Part shown: positions 47,796 to 59,124 of the stretch, piece by piece
Position numbering within the stretch: position 1 is the first letter of the stretch
Layout of the letters: every line of letters starts with the position of its first letter
Source: Poa pratensis
Lineage: Eukaryota > Streptophyta > Magnoliopsida > Poales > Poaceae
Assembly (NCBI GenBank): GCA_947311845.1
Contig: CAMZMU010000012.1
Span: forward strand, 7,111,734-7,175,733
DNA: 64,000 bases
Direction of reading: 5' to 3'
The notes under the pieces: model-generated
Told to the model about the DNA's origin: nothing
The model's database searches: none
What the model saw: only the letters and a program-made list of their open reading frames with translations
Position numbers and translations under genes: made by a program

Positions 47796-50700
47796 ATGGC
47801 GGCGCCGGCATTTACTGTTTCCGGGGCGGGGCTCGCCGGGCCGCCGCCTCCTCGATCCGACCGGAGGAGGCGCGGGGTGGAGCTGCTCCTCGGCCTCAAC
47901 AAGCCCCCCTGCTTCCCTCGTAATTATCCGCGCCAACTTGCTCACTCTCCTTCTCTCCGTCGCGCTCCTCCCTCACCTCCATCCGGCCACGATCTTACAT
48001 TCCTGGTGCGGCGGTGGCAGCAGGTACCGTTCGCGTCGGCAGCTCCGGAAGGCGCGTGGCCATGCGGGCAGGGGGCGCGTCCCGGGAGGTGATGATCCCT
48101 GACGGCGAGAGTGACGGAATGCCTCCGTCCTCCAACGACGCTTCCGTTCAGTTCGAGTCTGATGATCTCGAGGTAGTTGACATTATCTATTCTTGCCCCG
48201 GGAAAACTAGAGTACCACCGTATTCCTTCATTGTTTACTTCTGTTGTGTCTAGCGAGATTAAATACTCCCTAGTTATGATTTCACACGTAGGTGGCACTC
48301 CGTCATCCTCTTTCATGCATCATTGTATCCGCAACGTGGATTTCTAATTTGTTAGCGAACGGGAATTATCATCTTGTTACTACTTGTCTGCGTGATAATT
48401 GAGATCTCACATACTAGGTTTTGTTTCAGATCTCAACAATTATTATTATTATTACTTTTATTGTCAAAAAAATTGAGATCCGAAACAAAAACCCGTATGT
48501 GAGGCCACAAAGGCTACACACGGGATTGACTTACAACTATGTGTGCCACCGTTCTTCTGACCCTCTTGCTTGCACATCCTTGTAGGTACCATTCATCGAC
48601 GATGAATCAGTCATAGATGATGTTGGTGAAGATACTATTGGGTCTTCAGAGGCAAATCAGGCTGCTGAAGAAGCTGACGTAGAAGGCATGAGCAAAATTG
48701 ACAGAGAATCGTCTACGGGGGAGAAACTACGTGTTGTGCCACCACCAGGAGATGGACAGCAAATATACGATATTGACCCAATGCTCCGAGACTTTAAGTA
48801 TCATCTTCAGTATAGGTATGCCTTATTTTATCGATGTGCATTTTCTAGATGAAATTACGGTCTTCAGTAAGCTGTGAATGGCTGCTTGATGTGTCACGAG
48901 ACTCTTGAAGATCATAGTGGTTCTTCATATTCGTGGTTCTGTCTGAAGGGACGTGAGTTTGGCATTTAATGAGCTGATAACCAAACAAAAGTATGACAGT
49001 AGTACGGTAAGAACGGCAATGTAAACTAAATATGCCGATAATTACAAATTGTAATTGGCTAACTCATGAATATATCGCATGATGCATTCTATGTTTTTTG
49101 TTTATCTGTGCCACTTGAACAACAATGCCACTTCATTTCCACTGTGTTTCTTTTGTACGGATGAAACCCATTGGTCAATTGCCAAAAAAAAACATAGATC
49201 AAGATCAAACTGTGATAACTATCTCACTGTTCCTTAATTAATGGATAAAAAACAGGTACAGCCTATATAGGAGAATACGTTCAGACATTGATGAACATGA
49301 AGGAGGGATGGATGCATTTTCCCGCGGTTACGAGAAGTTTGGGTTTAATCGCAGGTAAGTTTCTTGACTAAATAAGTATGCATCTCACTTTTTTCTATGT
49401 ATAAGAGAATAACTTAATATCTATGCTCCTCTTCCCATGCAGCGCTGAAGGTATCACTTACAGAGAATGGGCTCCTGGAGCACATGTATGTTCTTCTGAC
49501 AGTCTGGCAGCATCGTAATGAACTATGCTAGTTTTATCTTTCAACTACTTGTGAATAATTACTTTTCGTTAGCTATCCTATGATATTTTGAACTGTCTGA
49601 CTTTTGCACCTCCCAGATGAGCACCATATTAAGTTGCACAACTAGCTTTATTAAGAACTAATCTCCTGATTCCAATTGCAGTCTGCGGCGTTAGTAGGTG
49701 ACTTCAACAATTGGGATCCAAATGCAGATCGTATGAGCAAAGTATGCCTCTAGTTTCACAAATATATCATATTTTCTCTGTAGATTATTTGTGGATCTGA
49801 TTAAATATACACTTTATATGTATTAAAAAGTTTACCCGTAGATATACTTCAGTGTCTAGAAGTATTAAATTTACTGGACTCTGTTCTTTCACTTGGCTGT
49901 TAGCGGTCCATTAATCGATATCAATGTTGGTGAGGCTTTTGTTGTAGGAGGTTGATAGTGAGAACATACATATTACCCTTTTCCACAACGATTATTGCAC
50001 ATATATTCTCATTACTTAGACATGATTTACTGTTTTTTTCTTGGTCTTGCAATAGGACACAGAGCACTTTTACTCCCTCCGTTCCAAATTAATTGACTTC
50101 CATTTGTCCGCACATGGATGTATCTAGACATGTTACACGTATAGATACATCCACATGTGAACAAATGAAAGTCAATTAATTTGGAACGGAGGGAGTACAT
50201 AATAATGATGCTGAAGTAGGTGCATTGTGTACCTCATGGACCATAGCACCATATGATTTATACAGAGTTACTGATGCTCATATCCTGTGTAATTGTTTTC
50301 AGGATAACTCAGGCATTTGGGAGATTTTTTTACCAAACAATGCAGATGGTTCGCCACCAATTTCTCACGGCTCACGTGTAAAAGTAGTTCCTTCTTCTCC
50401 TCGCAAATTGTTTTCGGCTCATGAACATGACCTGTATTACTCAGCATATCTTTTGAACATCTAGGTGCGAATGGATACTCCATCTGGGATAAAGGATTCA
50501 ATTCCTGCCTGGATCAAGTACTCTGTGCAGGCCCCAGGCGATATACCATACAATGGCATATATTATGATCCTCCAGAAGAGGTACTTTACTTACATCTTC
50601 TGTAGTTTAGATTTCAGATATTTTTTATTGGAAAGGAAATTCTTCTATTACTTTTCTCCTGAAGCCTCTTAAGTGTTCTTTCAAGCTGTGCAACTTTCTA

Positions 50701-53700
50701 TTTACCTTTGGCATCCTGATTCTCTATTTACTAACCAGTTATAAATACTTTACATGGGTATGCAGGAGAAGTATGTATTCAAGCATCCTCAACCTAAACG
50801 ACCAAAATCATTGAGGATATATGAAACACATGTTGGCATGAGTAGCCCGGTATTTCATGTTTACCCTGTATTCCTATATGCAGTTCAAGTTAATTTACTT
50901 GTTGTTACAAGGGTATTTCGGTATTGTTGTCATGCTTCCTTCTGTAAGTAATAACAACTTATCATAAATTTATTTCCTCTGCCACTTTATTAATAAAATA
51001 TGAAAATGTAGTGTCAGGGCTATCTAGAACTAGTTAATATAAATTCAAAAGCCCATGTTGTAAACACGGAATATTGTCATTTTAGTTTAAATATGATGTT
51101 TTGACTGTTGGAGGAAAATGTAACTCCCTCCGATCCGTTAAAAGTGTCGCTGGAAATGAACTTAGCTGGTACAACTTTCTAGCTATACTTGCGTCAATTA
51201 TTTGGGAGCAGAGTGAGTAGATTGTGTTGCATGGCCAAAAGCTGGTGTCCATCTGCCAAAGGTTTAAGTTGACTTAATTTTGAATGTTACATATTTTACT
51301 ACTGTAATTTCATATTTTCTAATTATATTTACATTTTTATCAACCATACAATTTACCTTATTCATTACAAATAGTTTTATTTACATTTTTTATGTTTTGA
51401 GGGCTCACATCAGAAATTAACCAATAGCAACTATGTTTCTCGTCTCTTCTACATTTTCTTCTATAGACACATGATTTGTGATATGCCATATTCATATATC
51501 CCATCAAGCTAATAAACTGTTGTGTATAGTTTTTTCATAAATTTGTAGACAATTAGGGCCCCTTGAGGGGAGCCCCAGTTCCATTATTGAAATAAAACCA
51601 GAGTTTACTTTTTTTCATAAATTTTAGTTAGTCTCCTCTTTTAAATTGTGCCTGTCAGCTCCCTTTCATATAAACACTTTTTTTTTTAGAAACAGGGGCA
51701 AAAGCTTTGCCCCAATCGATTAATTAAGAAAGGAGTTTTACAAGAAAGTAAATGTCGGCTATAGCCGGTTACACAAAGTAAATGCCGGTTCATATAAGCA
51801 CTTGGATAATTACTGATTTCCTTGTGCCATCAGGAACCAAAGATAAACACATACGCAAACTTTAGGGATGAGGTGCTTCCAAGAATTAAAAGACTTGGAT
51901 ACAATGCAGTGCAAATAATGGCAATCCAAGAGCACTCATACTATGGAAGCTTCGGGTAATTCTCTGGATCATTTATGGCTCTCTTTGTTATCTATAGTGT
52001 CCGTAGAACCCTATTCCTGGTTTAGCAACTCTCATATCAAATTTTCATCTACCGTCGTTTATCCTTTTTTTATGTGAGAGACTGCTGCTTCTTGATATCT
52101 TTCAACTGCTTCCTGTGTTCTCATTCAAATTAGGCTTCTAATAGTGGCCAAGTTTATATTGATATTCTTCTTGCTATCTTTCAACTGCTTCCTGTGTTCT
52201 GATTCAAATTAGGCTTCTAATAGTGGCCAAGTTTATACTGATATTCTTGAAATATCACCAATTTGGTTTTGCCTACAATAACAGGCCGCGTATGAAAGAA
52301 AACATGGTAAACACATATTGACCATGTTTGTATAGAGGGATGGTAGTATGTTCCACCATATTAGCATAATGATATGTCATTTGTATCAGGATTTATTTTA
52401 GCTTCCTTTCCAGTGACATGGAAATTAAAGCATCATTCAACTCATTTTTATATTTTAAGTGCTGCCTTTTTCCTCTTTGACAACCAACAGAGCACCAATA
52501 TTAAGCCTTTTGTTATTTCTATTGCAGGTACCATGTTACCAATTTCTTTGCACCAAGTAGCCGTTTTGGTACCCCAGAAGATTTAAAATCTTTGATTGAT
52601 AGAGCTCATGAGCTTGGTTTGCTTGTCCTCATGGATGTTGTTCACAGGTACGTAGTGCAGTTTGCGGCTGAAATATTGAGCTGACTTATTTTTTGTAAGC
52701 TGCCATGAATAAATTGCGATGAAGTCTCTTTATATTTTTTTAATAACATTTAATGTTTATAGATTATGCTATCCAATAGTTAAATGATTTTTATTATTTA
52801 AATCACTTAAGCATGATTTAAATGGACTCTTGAAGTTAATTTATGATATTATGACTTATTGAAATGTGCTTGTGTGCTATTTTACTGATTGGATCCCCTC
52901 CTTGCAACTGCGCCTATAGTGCTGGCTCCACATGAATTTCAGATTGAACTCTTGTGTTCATGCATATGCAGATCAGATTGGTTCTAACTTTTGTCCTATG
53001 TATGTCTTGGTTGAAAGCCCTTTTTGTTCTATAGGTTTATCTTCGGGTTGAGATTGATCGTAATCTATTGCCCTATTGGACATCCCGGGGTATTTTCTCA
53101 GCCCCCTTTCCTACATAGCTTTACCTTTTGTTTTCTGTTTATTGCAGTCATGCATCAAGTAATACCCTGGACGGGTTGAATGGTTTTGATGGCACGGATA
53201 CACATTACTTTCATGGCGGTTCACGGGGACATCATTGGATGTGGGATTCTCGTGTGTTCAACTACGGGAATTGGGAAGTATGGAACAATGGAACTCCTAT
53301 TGCCATCTGCTCTATATTTATTCCATCAATCTGGCTATTGATATTCCACCATTCTTATGTTTTTACAGGTTATAAGATTTCTACTTTCCAATGCAAGATG
53401 GTGGCTAGAGGAATATAAGTTTGATGGTTTCCGTTTCGACGGCGTGACCTCCATGATGTATACCCACCATGGATTACAAGTAATTCATTGCTTGATTGTT
53501 GTATTTTATCTTGAATTGCTGGGAAATTATGATAGGATTACACTTAGCTTATTTTCTTTATGTGTTACACTATCTTTTTTTTATCCAAGCTTCCAACCTA
53601 ATTTTCTTTTTTTCTAAATTACTGCACTCTGTTTCAGGTAGTCTTTACAGGGAATTACAATGAGTATTTTGGCTTTGCTACTGATGTAGATGCAGTTGTT

Positions 53701-56700
53701 TATTTGATGCTCATGAATGATCTAATTCATGGGCTTTATCCTGAAGCCGTAACTATTGGTGAAGATGTAAGTGTTTCCTTATTTATCTTTCAATGTGAAT
53801 TTATTAGACATATTTGTGGCTATCGTTTTCTATAGTTTAGGTTACTTTGCCTGTTCTGACAAAGGTTCATATAGAAAATTGCATTAGATTTTGAAACGCA
53901 GCGCACATTATTCCATTACTTTGCAGCTATATCAAGTACAGAGCCATGGGAATCTTGTCTTGCATGAGTATTCTTGTATTGGAAGCAATATTTTCGACGT
54001 TCTTATGGCTTAACTCCAGTTACTGAGACGTGCTTAGCAGCTCCTGTTTGTACATAAATATGCAATGCCGTTTAATTCATTGCTTCATATGAAATTATCA
54101 GTCAGTAACATGGTTAAATAGCTAACTATATGTCAAGTTCCTGATGTGGAAGTTAAGTTCTTATCCATAGTCAATTAGATGCATGTTCCATAGAGTGACA
54201 ACCCTCCCTTTTCATAAATTTGGTGAGAGTATGGTTAAATGCTAGGTTATGACAGATCAGCCAGTTTATAGTGTAGCCTATTCTGGGCCAGACTAGTTTC
54301 TAAATTAGCAGCTTCTGTAAATAAATAGAGCTTTCCTGAAAGAAACAAATAATAGCTTAATTGTTCCACTTCTGTGTTGGTTTTTATTTGAATTTTCAGG
54401 TTAGTGGAATGCCTACATTTGCTCTTCCAGTTCAACTTGGCGGGGTTGGTTTTGACTATCGCTTACATATGGCTGTTGCTGACAAATGGATTGAACTTCT
54501 CAAGTAAGTTTTTCACATGTTGGTATGCAGATTATAATTTTGTAACAGGACATAAGATTTTGTTGTGTCCTATATATGAATATAATTGGAATTTCCTTTG
54601 TGTAACACAAGCACATGTGGACTTTCAGATGAATGTACATAAACATATCGTTATTTGTTGTATTGGGATTTGGCACACAGAGAGCAGTAGTTGTGACTTT
54701 GTAGTTTATACAGCATACTGCGAATGACAGAGCTACATACTTTTAGGCTTTCCTATAATGACATCACACTTTCTTTAGTAATGTCCATCCTCACTTGTAT
54801 CTCTCATCATTTTTGTTGTCTTAAGTCTATTCTTTTTTGGGGAATAAGTTTCTATTCTTTCTTACGGTAATTAAATTTCTATCTTGGAACTGTAAAAAAT
54901 TGCCATTTCGTGTGCCTTCTGGTTATTTGTGCAAAATATCTGGTGTCTGAAATCTGAATTTCAAATTTCATTTTGAACAGGGGAAGCGATGAAGCTTGGA
55001 AAATGGGTGACATTGTGCACACTCTAACAAATAGAAGGTGGCTGGAGAAGTGTGTTACTTATGCTGAAAGTCATGATCAAGCACTTGTTGGTGACAAGAC
55101 TATTGCATTCTGGTTGATGGACAAAGTAACCACACATCATTTCTCTAGCTACTTAATTATCACCTTCCCTAGTGCCATTGTGTTGCTTCGTTAATTTCTT
55201 TACATCTATGAGTTTTTTAATAATACACTTATCTCTCTTGATATCCCTAGAGCACTAAATATAAGCTATATTATAGGTTTAGCTATGTACTTGCTCCTGC
55301 TTTTTCTCATATTAGTTGCATGCATCCGTGTTCACTTTATATCACATACTCATACACTCGAGAATGATTCACACCAATATTTCTTTTGAGAGAATTTTGT
55401 TCTTAACTAATCCTGTGGCAACTGTAATTACCTTGTGTTCATTGACTTGAGAATGACACGAGAACCTTCTGCTTTACTGATGCAGGACATGTATGATTTT
55501 ATGGCTCTGGACAGACCTTCGACACCTAACATTGATCGTGGAATAGCATTGCATAAAATGATTAGACTTATCACAATGGGTTTAGGAGGAGAGGGCTATC
55601 TGAACTTTATGGGAAATGAATTCGGGCATCCTGGTGAGATTAAATATTTTATGCACATTGTTTGCATCTTGACCAAACTTTTCATTTGACACCTAATATT
55701 TTTACTTGTAGTGTTACTATGTCTGAGGAAGCCATTAATTTTAGGGTTATTTTTCTAAATTTTATTTGCAGAATGGATAGACTTTCCAAGAGGCCCACAA
55801 GTGCTTCCAAGTGGCAAGTCCATCCCAGGGAACAACAACAGTTACGACAAATGCCGTCGACGATTTGACCTAGTAAACTTCCTTTGCACTGTAACTTACT
55901 ATTTGTAACAGCAGTAATTTGTACCTGCATCCAGTCAATTAAGTTTTAGCTGAAAAAAGAGTCAATTTAGAGCTTCTTTTACCACGTCAGTGCTTTATTA
56001 AACATGGTTCCCCATATGCTGTTCATATTTGTCCTTCTTTAAAATTGTAAATTGTCTTTGTCCTCTTGCTCTTACTTATACACATTAGCGTTTGGGCAGG
56101 ACCATGCATATTACATTTCTCGAGAAAATACAAAAGAACTGCATCCTGATGCATTGATTGAAGAAGAAATATGTAAAATCTTAACCATGATTTTATTTTG
56201 TTCACCAATAAGAAATTTTCCAATGTTTTACTTGTCAGGGTGATGCAGAATATCTTAGGTATCATGGTATGCAGCAGTTTGATCAGGCAATGCAGCATCT
56301 TGAGGAAAAATATGGGGTATGCATTATTTTACATTCATTTTTGGTCCTCCGAGGTTGAGTTGCCTTATTAGCGTTTTTACTTAAGACATCACATTAGAAG
56401 ATAGTGTTTCATTTTTTCTGTCATGTCGTTCTATTCATATTCATTCCACTATCTCTTTGTTAGTCAGCATAAGTTTAATATGATATGCGAGCGACATCCA
56501 GTAAATATGGTGAACTAACGCACGTAAAGAAACTGCAGCATTTGTAATCCATTTACACACATTTGGTACTATATCTATGCACCAATCCTCTCAATATGTT
56601 GCATATTTGATTTATTATGCTTAAAAAATAGCAAAATTGTACCGTTATCTCTGAGTTGTTCTACCCCTTTCTTTTTAAGAAGAATGCAAAACAACTGTGT

Positions 56701-58516
56701 CTCGATATATTATGGATGCTTTTTGTATTCTCCTCTCTACATTATTGAAGTAAGGCAGAGTAACACGACCTTTGTTTCTAAAAGTGACAGAACCACTTAC
56801 CTTTATACATGCTGGATAGAGGAATTACACTTGTACAGGAGGCAGTGGGATAATACTGTAATTTTTTCCATTGTTTCCTTTAGGGGCAGTCGTCCATGTT
56901 TCCTTTCTGTTGTGTCCATAGTTCAACCATGAAAGTTTTGATCTCTTCAAGAAAAAGCTACACATTTCCCCTCTGTATATTTTCATACTTCAGTCGACTA
57001 TGTCACAAAGAAAATATTGAATAGTCTTCAGTTTGCGGGTGCTACCTCAGATTTGAAATCGGGGTAGTTGATTTACAGTAACACTATTTCTTCTTTCCTG
57101 CAATATAATCATACCTGGTAATATAGGTAGATATTAGCAAGTTCATGATTATTGCTATCCTCTAACGTTATGTGGTACCTATGAATATTCGCTGATGAAA
57201 CGGGTCATGTAATTGCAGTTTATGACATCAGACATCAGTACGTATCTCGGAAACATGAGGAAGATAAGGTAATCGTGTTTGAAAAAGGGGACTTGGTATT
57301 TGTGTTCAACTTCCACTGGAGTAATAGCTATTTTGACTACCGTGTTGGCTGTTCAAAGCCTGGAATGTATAAGGTATGCAGCTATCAGGCATTCCCCATG
57401 TTCGTATTGTAATTTTCTTGACTGTACTATACACAACATCTCATGTTTATCCCTGAATATGCTTGGGGGTTGGTAGTCTGAATTCCGGGGGTTTTTCCAT
57501 TTTGTCTTGTAGAGAATGGTTTTTCTTTTTTTGTAGTACAAGCAGACATATGAAGCTAAATGCAAATGCTGGGCACTTGTTGGAACTGATGTCGACTGCC
57601 AATTTATATATACGTACATGTGTGGTAAATGTGCAGAAAACCCCTTATACAACGAAAAAATACACAACAATATAAACTACTCTAAAAGATGTTTACTTAC
57701 TGCAAAACTTGTAAACTTATTCACAAGCTCAGTTAACATGAATTGACCACTTATACCTGGAGGTTATGTGCCCATTCTTCATTCTCGCATGGTTCAGCCC
57801 ATTAATTTATGGAATTTAATTACTCGGAAAATCTACTCGAGATTCCTTGAATTAGTTCTAAAGTAGCTACAGTCCAAGGTAGGCCACCGGAAGCCTCGGT
57901 TAATAGTGGGATTCTAAGGGCCTTAGATAATACAAAGAGGGGTACAGGGCGACCAAAATTGACATGTGAGGAGGCAGTTAAAAGGGACTTGAAGGAATGG
58001 AATATACCTAGAGATTTGGCTTTTGATAGGACTGCATGGAAATCAGCAATCCATGTGCCTGAACCTCGATTTACTCTTTTTTCTCTTGTCTTTTGTCCTT
58101 TTCTTGTTCTTTTACGTTTTTCACAAGTTTCTATGTGAGTTTCATATCTAGCCTACCCCAACTTGCTTGGGACAAAAGGCTTAATTGTTGTTGTTGTTAT
58201 AGTTCTAAAGTAGCTACAGATGAACTGGTTTGGTTGGGTGCTGATAACGTGTTCTTCTTTTCAGGTAGTCTTGGACTCAGATGCTGGACTCTTTGGTGGA
58301 TTTGGTAGGATCCATCACACCGCAGAGCACTTCACTTCGGTAGGCCTTTTGCTCCGACGTGCTTGCTTATAGTAAGCCTGTGTAATATTATTCTTGGCAA
58401 ATGTGAGCTGATGCTTCACATGTTCCCTGCAGGACTGTCAACATGACAACAGGCCCCATTCATTCTCAGTGTACACTCCTAGCAGAACCTGTGTTGTCTA
58501 TGCTCCAATGAAATGA
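47796..58516 (+). CDS. SBEIIb: Starch branching enzyme II, SBEIIb-like (22 exons, frameshift in exon 20)
   Basis: Starch branching enzyme (GH13, EC 2.4.1.18) cuts alpha-1,4 glucan and rejoins it as alpha-1,6 branches in plastids. Exons: 47796-47919, 48024-48172, 48586-48815, 49256-49354, 49443-49485, 49682-49741, 50303-50383, 50465-50581, 50766-50849, 51834-51955, 52528-52647, 53148-53277, 53369-53479, 53638-53766, 54400-54503, 54981-55125, 55486-55633, 55772-55872, 56239-56316, 57219-57373, 58265-58339, 58433-58516. All introns are GT-AG. They total 2489 nt, one short of 830 codons. Visible parts are a transit peptide (cleavage expected near VAMRA), a CBM48-type region ([11 protein letters not shown]), and the triad Asp477 (FRFDG), Glu532 (IGED) and Asp600 (ESHDQ). 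One base is missing in exon 20, giving a stop at 57270 after 742 residues. From memory it is closer to wheat/barley SBEIIb than SBEIIa but differs in the N-terminus, so a paralogue is possible. Confidence 0.9.
50073..50195. mobile_element. Stowaway MITE in intron 6
   Basis: A 123-bp hairpin starting CTCCCTCCGTTCC and ending GGAACGGAGGGAG, flanked by TA on both sides. The arms are nearly perfect inverted repeats, more so than in the copy at 8386. Confidence 0.92.
51124..51185. mobile_element. Fragment of another Stowaway MITE in intron 9
   Basis: CTCCCTCCGATCCGTTAAAAGTGTCGCTGG-like start, a second common Stowaway family in Triticeae. The matching inverted end is missing, so this is a partial copy. 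Confidence 0.5.
51680..51788 (-). mobile_element. Short antisense retroposon tail in intron 9
   Basis: The T run at the left is the poly(A) of a minus-strand insert; the body reads CTTTTGCCCCTGTTTCT before the A tail. Direct flanks TTCATATAA(A/G)CACTT at 51665-51679 and 51789-51803 are the target duplication with one mismatch. It is a 5'-truncated LINE or SINE piece. Confidence 0.65.
52097..52250 (+). repeat. 79-bp tandem duplication in intron 10
   Basis: The segment starting ATCTTTCAACTGCTTCC at 52097 repeats at 52176 with only a few differences. It is away from the splice sites. Confidence 0.9.
57219..57272 (+). other. Exon 20 frameshift and premature stop
   Basis: Family members read F-M-T-S-D-H-Q-Y at the start of this exon. 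Here one base of the Asp-His codon pair is missing, so the frame passes to [12 protein letters not shown] and ends in TAA at 57270-57272. The original frame is otherwise open through to the end of exon 22. Confidence 0.85.
57237..57238 (+). promoter_or_regulatory. Alternative 3' splice site that could restore the frame
   Basis: The AG of CATCAG at 57237-57238 lies 20 nt inside exon 20. Splicing here would leave 135 nt (45 codons), skip seven residue positions and bypass the frameshift. Use of this site is not shown by the sequence. Confidence 0.3.
57873..58199 (+). mobile_element. RTE-type LINE tail in intron 20
   Basis: Flanked by a 20-bp target duplication (57853-57872 and 58200-58219). 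It encodes the end of a plant RTE-clade reverse transcriptase ORF ([18 protein letters not shown], then [15 protein letters not shown]) and ends in a short (TTG)n tail, typical of that clade. The body is 327 bp, 5'-truncated. Confidence 0.85.
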
Positions 58517-58594
58517 CAGCAAACTATAGCATACAAGCATGCGCGCTGTTTTGCTAGTAGCGAGAAAAATCATTTGGCCAATACAACAAGGTGC
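58517..58594 (+). other. Remaining 3' UTR of the starch branching enzyme gene
   Basis: 78 bp between the stop codon and the 5' LTR, without an AATAAA signal. The native polyadenylation region must lie beyond the inserted element, outside the window. Confidence 0.7.
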
Positions 58595-58921
58595 TGTCAC
58601 ACCTCCTACATACGAGTCCAGGCTGGAGGTGGACATCGAGTCACATGTGTGAGCTGGCGAGTGTTGATTGGTCCAGCTAGGTGGGACAGCTTGTAAGCTG
58701 AGTTGGTGAGCCCTGGGCCACCTGTAAGCGTGCGTGTGTGCGTTGATACTTAAACCCAAACCATGTACTCGTGAGGATTATGAATCTGAAATGGATGTTC
58801 TGTGATCCTCACCCTTGCTGTCTGCTTCTCACCTCCTGCTTCCTCTGCATCTCACCCAATTTCTCCTCAATTACCCATTGTTGATCTTTGTGATGCACCT
58901 GCCAACCTTAGGGACATCACA
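58595..58921 (+). repeat. 5' LTR of chromovirus
   Basis: 327 bp, TGTCACACC…GACATCACA. It may supply termination signals to the upstream gene and a promoter to gag-pol; a clear TATA box was not found. Confidence 0.92.
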
Positions 58922-58924
58922 ATT

Positions 58925-58936
58925 TGGTATCAGAGC
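58925..58936 (+). other. Primer binding site, initiator tRNA-Met
   Basis: TGGTATCAGAGC, three bases after the 5' LTR. Confidence 0.92.
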
Positions 58937-59124
58937 CAGATCTGACCCGCACGCGCTCCGCAAACTCGAGATTCGCCTGTAAAATTCCACCGCGAAAGGT
59001 GCTGATTGCTTCGGCGATTTAGCTCGAAATCCTGAGCGGGGTTGGGTGGATTCAGAGGTGAGTCGCGACGGCGTCATCCAAATCCACAAAACCATCGGCG
59101 CAGACCGAAATAGTTTTGGGAAAG

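Noticed and set aside
58925..58936. tRNA-Met-like sequence
   Set aside because: Only the 12 bases complementary to the tRNA 3' end are present; it is a priming site, not a tRNA gene.
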